A stretch of 64,000 nt of DNA, from the NCBI GenBank assembly GCA_949130485.1, contig OX422184.1:7854655-7918654 (forward strand). The letters are read 5' to 3'. Below are positions 60,926 to 64,000 of the stretch, piece by piece; positions within the stretch are counted from its first letter, which is position 1, and each line of letters begins with the position of its first letter. Both the position numbers and the translations under genes were made by a program. The stretch is from Agelas oroides (Eukaryota > Porifera > Demospongiae > Agelasida > Agelasidae). The notes below the pieces were generated by a model. The model ran no database searches, was not told where the DNA came from, and worked only from the letters and a program-made list of their open reading frames with translations.

Positions 60926-62855
60926 GGTGGCAGCGAAGTCTCTCGGCGGAGGTTAACGAAAACATAAACCTGGGTTACAGTCAGGACTAGGGTTACTCCT
61001 ACTTTCAGGGTTAGGGTTTGGGTTTGGTTTAGGGCAATCTTGCTTTGCCTAATTTTAAAAAAGGGTTTTAGCAGCTCATTAATATATTCATGACCAAACT
61101 TGCCACTCGATGGACGCATCTACATGCTCACTGTAGGTAGCGTCCTAACCACCAATGTATCTGAAATCAGTCTGTGCCAGCTTTTGTTCAGAACTACTCT
61201 CAATGTCAGGCTAGACTCATCTTTGTCACTACTCTTGGAATGGACAACTGTGACTGCACCAAAACGAATGCACATTTCAAAAAATTCACAGCTTGTCTAT
61301 GGGAGGGGCTCATTCACGAGTGGAAGCAAGCATTACTAGCCCCACCTCTCCCCCTTATGTCGCTAAACAACTCACGGCTCTGTTCCACACACAATCCCTC
61401 TTCAGCTTTCTTGTCTACAACAGCGTGCTACCGACGATATATTGCGGATTCTAGTTAAAGCCCAGTCCAGCACTCGAAGCACCGGTGTCAAGTGAATATA
61501 GGCATCCCCAAAAATACGCATCCCGGATGCCTATTTTCACGTAAAAATAAGCTTCCCGATGCCTATATTTACGTGAATATAGGCATCCGGGTGCCCATTT
61601 TCACAGTAAATATGGGCATCCCGCTGTGAAAATAGGCACCCCATGCAAACATTGAAATCTAACAGTGAGTGTAGGCGTCCCTATGTAAAAGAAGGTATCC
61701 CATGCAAATACTGGGAATTTGCCTATAAGTACAGGTATCCCTATGTAAAAATAGGTATATTATGCATTCGGTAAAACTTTACACGTAAATGTAGGCATCT
61801 GGGTACAGTCTTGACTTACATGAAAATAAACTTCGTAACTAATGTATATTCAGTACACAAACCGCGCTGCTAGATGACTTCAAAACATCCTGCCATGTGT
61901 ACAAAAATGAAATGAAATGTTAGCTACATGCATGTTGAACAATACCAACTGTATGTCAGGTACATTAGATCAGAAGGTAGATTGATGCACTTAAATACTT
62001 GCTATAATTATGATTCTCTTCCTTTGCTCTGTGAGCTTATCCTAGTTCCACTACTAGTCTTGAAACTGATGCAGCCTCTTTGTACTGCTGATTGTGAAAG
62101 TAGTTGTAAATGGCAACTGTGAATGAGAATCTTCTATCAGCACCTTGCTCGATGGTCAGAGTGCAACTCTTACTAATCCCTCAATCTTCAATTTCTAGCA
62201 CGAACCTTCCATCTGTCTGGGTATATGATCTATACTACCTGAATTGGGCACTTATACTTGTCCATTCTGCACCTGACATATCGACTGTATCCGCCAGTAT
62301 CGTACGCACAGTCCATCATCAGCCGTTTGCGTGCTAAAGGGGGTTCCTATAATCACGACGGGGTCCCTAAAATCATGTGAAAATGGGAACCCTGGGATGC
62401 CCATATTTACGGGGGCCACAGTCACCTACTAGGCTTGGCATACGATCGCAAGACCTGGGCCTACACAGTGAGTACAGTCTTGGCCACTGTGGCCTTTCTG
62501 CTGCTTCTAGACACAAGCTAGCTTTCACAAGCAGGCATTACGCACTATTCACAGCTGACACTACAGCACTCTACTAAAACTCCTGTTTTTTTTTGTTTTT
62601 TTTTTGAAGTCGATCTAAGCTTATCTTCAAAGTATTGACCAGGTTCCGCCAGGCCACATCTTAACTAACTTAATTATAAACTGATTATTGGATGCCAATG
62701 CCGACAGGAATTGGGGGAAATCCCCAATTTTACGGACAGTGAACGGTTGAAGACTCCCAAAACGGACTGTGTGCTAACAGTTTACAAAGACAAAGAATTC
62801 TATCAGCTTGGATTCCAGGTTTGTTGACCTTGAAAACACAGGGTTCGCTGCCACC
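60926..62855. mobile_element. TIR element with TTAA duplication and GGTGGCAGCGAA ends (1930 bp)
   Basis: The ends are GGTGGCAGCGAA and, reversed, GGTGGCAGCGAA, with TTAA at 60922-60925 and 62856-62859. TTAA targets are known for piggyBac and Kolobok; the ends do not let me choose. It contains telomere-like GGGTTAGGGTTTGGG around 61008-61023 and is itself invaded by the Ginger derivative at 61486. It has no transposase frame. The stretch 62415-62685 shows only AT/T runs. Confidence 0.8.
61486..62414 (-). mobile_element. Internally deleted Ginger-like copy lacking its right end
   Basis: The left 340 bases match the left end of the element at 4365 (TGTCAAGTGAATA, GGCATCCCGGATGCC words), preceded by CCGG. 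From about 61930 it matches the region near 4840, and from about 62010 it jumps to sequence matching 7145 onward of the full copy, ending at ATATTTACGGGG. Most of the integrase and all the protease are missing. The final 28 or so bases of the right TIR and the right CCGG are absent, so it could not move in this form. Confidence 0.82.
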
Positions 62856-62859
62856 TTAA

Positions 62860-63105
62860 AGCAGAAATAAAAAGGAATAAAACCTATTTCCTGTCCCTAG
62901 CCCTAACCCTAACCTGTACACTGAGCCCAACCATTAGACTACATGCAACGTCGAACTACCATGCACGCTTTCCCGTCTAATGTGTACACCTTAACCGTCA
63001 TACAAGTGCCATACTACACTACGCATGCGCAATGCACACTCCACCCACACATATCCACACATATCATGTGAGGGGGCATCAAACAACGTGTAAGTATTAA
63101 CGACC
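62860..63105. other. Spacer with telomere-like C-rich run
   Basis: Contains CCCTAGCCCTAACCCTAACC at about 62895-62914, the complement of the vertebrate/invertebrate TTAGGG pattern, in the orientation opposite to the G-rich run at 61008. No coding signal. Confidence 0.4.
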
Positions 63106-63255
63106 TTATTGGATGGCAATGCCGACAGGAAACGGGGAAAATCCCCTAATTTTACGGACAGTGAACGGTTGAAGACTCCCAAAAGTGACTGTTCGAAGTG
63201 TATCAGCTTGGATTCCAGCTTTGTCGACCATGAAAATACAAGATTCTGTACCACC
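63106..63255. mobile_element. Second right end of the TTAA-type element family
   Basis: Similar along its length to 62685-62855 (TTATTGGATG, CGACAGGAA, TTTTACGGACAGTGAACGG, ATCAGCTTGGATTCCAG) and ends GTACCACC before TTAA (63256-63259). No matching left end was found, so it is a fragment. Confidence 0.75.
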
Positions 63256-63411
63256 TTAAGTAGGCCTAAGATTTCAGAGTTTTGTGTAGCCTGGTACCCA
63301 GCGCGAAGAGCGCCTGCACACTGATGCTCTTCCGGTTAATTGGCGTTACTCACGTTTATGACGTTTACACTAATTAGGGGCGTGTGCTCTGGCCCAGTCA
63401 TGATAGCGAAA

Positions 63412-63609
63412 ATGGCATCGGTGTGCCTCCTTTGCGGATCATCTGTGGCTTATAGCCACCATAGAGTAGCATTGTTTGGTAAAAAAAAGCTAGCCAGGAA
63501 AGACTAGCATCAAGGATAAGCGCTCTGACGTTGAATGATGACGAAGGCTTACCGAATCTCATATGTGCGAAGTGCAAGCGGAGAGTTGAAAGTTTAGAGG
63601 CTTGTTTGG
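63412..63609 (+). pseudogene. Zinc-module protein N terminus, frameshifted
   Basis: The ATG at 63412 opens MASVCLLCGSSVAYSHHRV and then ALFGKK, and hits a stop at 63505. In another frame, after the A8 run at 63481-63488, it continues ISALTLNDDEGLPNLICAKC and then KRRVESLE. The CxxC ... CxxC layout with the GLP-x-LIC link is that of a ZAD-like N-terminal zinc module seen in multi-copy invertebrate DNA-binding or transposon-derived proteins. The break falls at a homopolymer, so a sequencing error is possible. Any further exon would lie beyond the tandem repeat on the right. The stretch before it (63260-63411) is GC-richer and could hold a promoter. Confidence 0.55.
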
Positions 63610-63629
63610 GTTGGTATCAATATACTTTA

Positions 63630-64000
63630 TGTAGAAAAAGATCCCTATACTATAAGGGTCTTTTTTATGTAAACTGATCCCTATACTATATGGGTCTTTT
63701 TTATGTACTACTACTTATGGGTCTTTTTTATGTACGAAGTTCCCTATACTATATGGGTCTTTTTTATGTACAAAGCCTCCTATATATATGGGTCCATCTT
63801 ATGTATTGCTCCACCCATTCTACATAAGATGGTCCCTATATATATACAATGTCATACATACTATTATGGGTCCACCTTATGTACACTGATTATTGTGGGG
63901 TCTTACTCCTGTACATAAGATGGTCGCTATATATATAGTGTCATACGTACTATTATGGGTCCACCTTATGTAGACCAATTATTGTGGGGTCTTACTCCTG
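63630..64000. repeat. Tandem repeats running off the right edge
   Basis: First a unit of about 40 bases (CCCTATACTATATGGGTC then TTTTTTATGTA) repeats about four times to 63780. Then a longer unit of about 120 bases repeats (ACATAAGATGGTC, TATATATA, CATACGTACTATTATGGG, TATTGTGGGGTCTTACTCC). Inverted words (ACATAAGAT and ATCTTATGT) are frequent. Confidence 0.85.

Noticed and set aside
61008-61023. Chromosome-end telomere
   Set aside because: The GGGTTAGGG run is short, degenerate and inside a TIR element; it is not a terminal telomere array.

Overview
This window is a repeat-dominated, non-genic piece of a animal genome. Spliced transposon exons, LTR, non-LTR and terminal-inverted-repeat (TIR) elements, and long satellites show it is eukaryotic. 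The mix of a Ginger-type transposon, a Cys-rich/RT family I associate with corals, molluscs and sponges, and a degenerate two-CxxC zinc module fits an early-branching marine invertebrate, perhaps a sponge. That host guess is inference and of low confidence. I found no convincing intact host gene, rRNA or tRNA.

The backbone is a tandem satellite with a 72-bp period, present in blocks from 1199 to 59942 (roughly 22 kb, about 300 units). It reads in one orientation from 1199 to about 19905, in the other from about 19905 to 59510, and flips back for 59515-59942. Because 72 is a multiple of three, long meaningless open frames run along both strands.

Mobile elements are inserted into this array, and the known array sequence lets most insertion sites be read base by base. 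From left to right: the 3' end of a Ty3/gypsy retrotransposon with its LTR (1-1198); a probable decayed TIR element (2744-4155); a Ginger-like cut-and-paste transposon with a CCGG target duplication, a broken spliced integrase gene and a broken Ulp1-like protease (4365-7774); a TA-flanked MITE (9321-9728); a composite element with a 7-bp target duplication carrying a frameshifted Cys-rich/reverse transcriptase/endonuclease gene and a piggyBac-like MITE (10091-15928); an element with a 3-bp duplication (18192-19130); a second element with a 7-bp duplication (20190-21753); a 3' LINE stub (30844-31104); a second 507-bp piggyBac-like MITE (33546-34052); and a rearranged LINE (34261-56004).

The most striking object lies inside that LINE. 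Its minisatellite-bearing 3' region is split by a 19.2-kb TIR element (36251-55493) with a TA target duplication, almost filled by about 16.5 kb of a second satellite (alternating units of about 181 and 177 bp) organised in higher-order repeats, including a 4500-bp tandem duplication. It looks like a transposon that carries, or became, a satellite array.

The right end (59944-64000) holds more nested TIR elements, an internally deleted Ginger relative (61486-62414), a frameshifted zinc-module fragment (63412-63609) and a new tandem repeat running out of the window. A 200-N assembly gap lies at 25942-26141. The genes here do not form a pathway; the coding pieces are decayed transposon genes.
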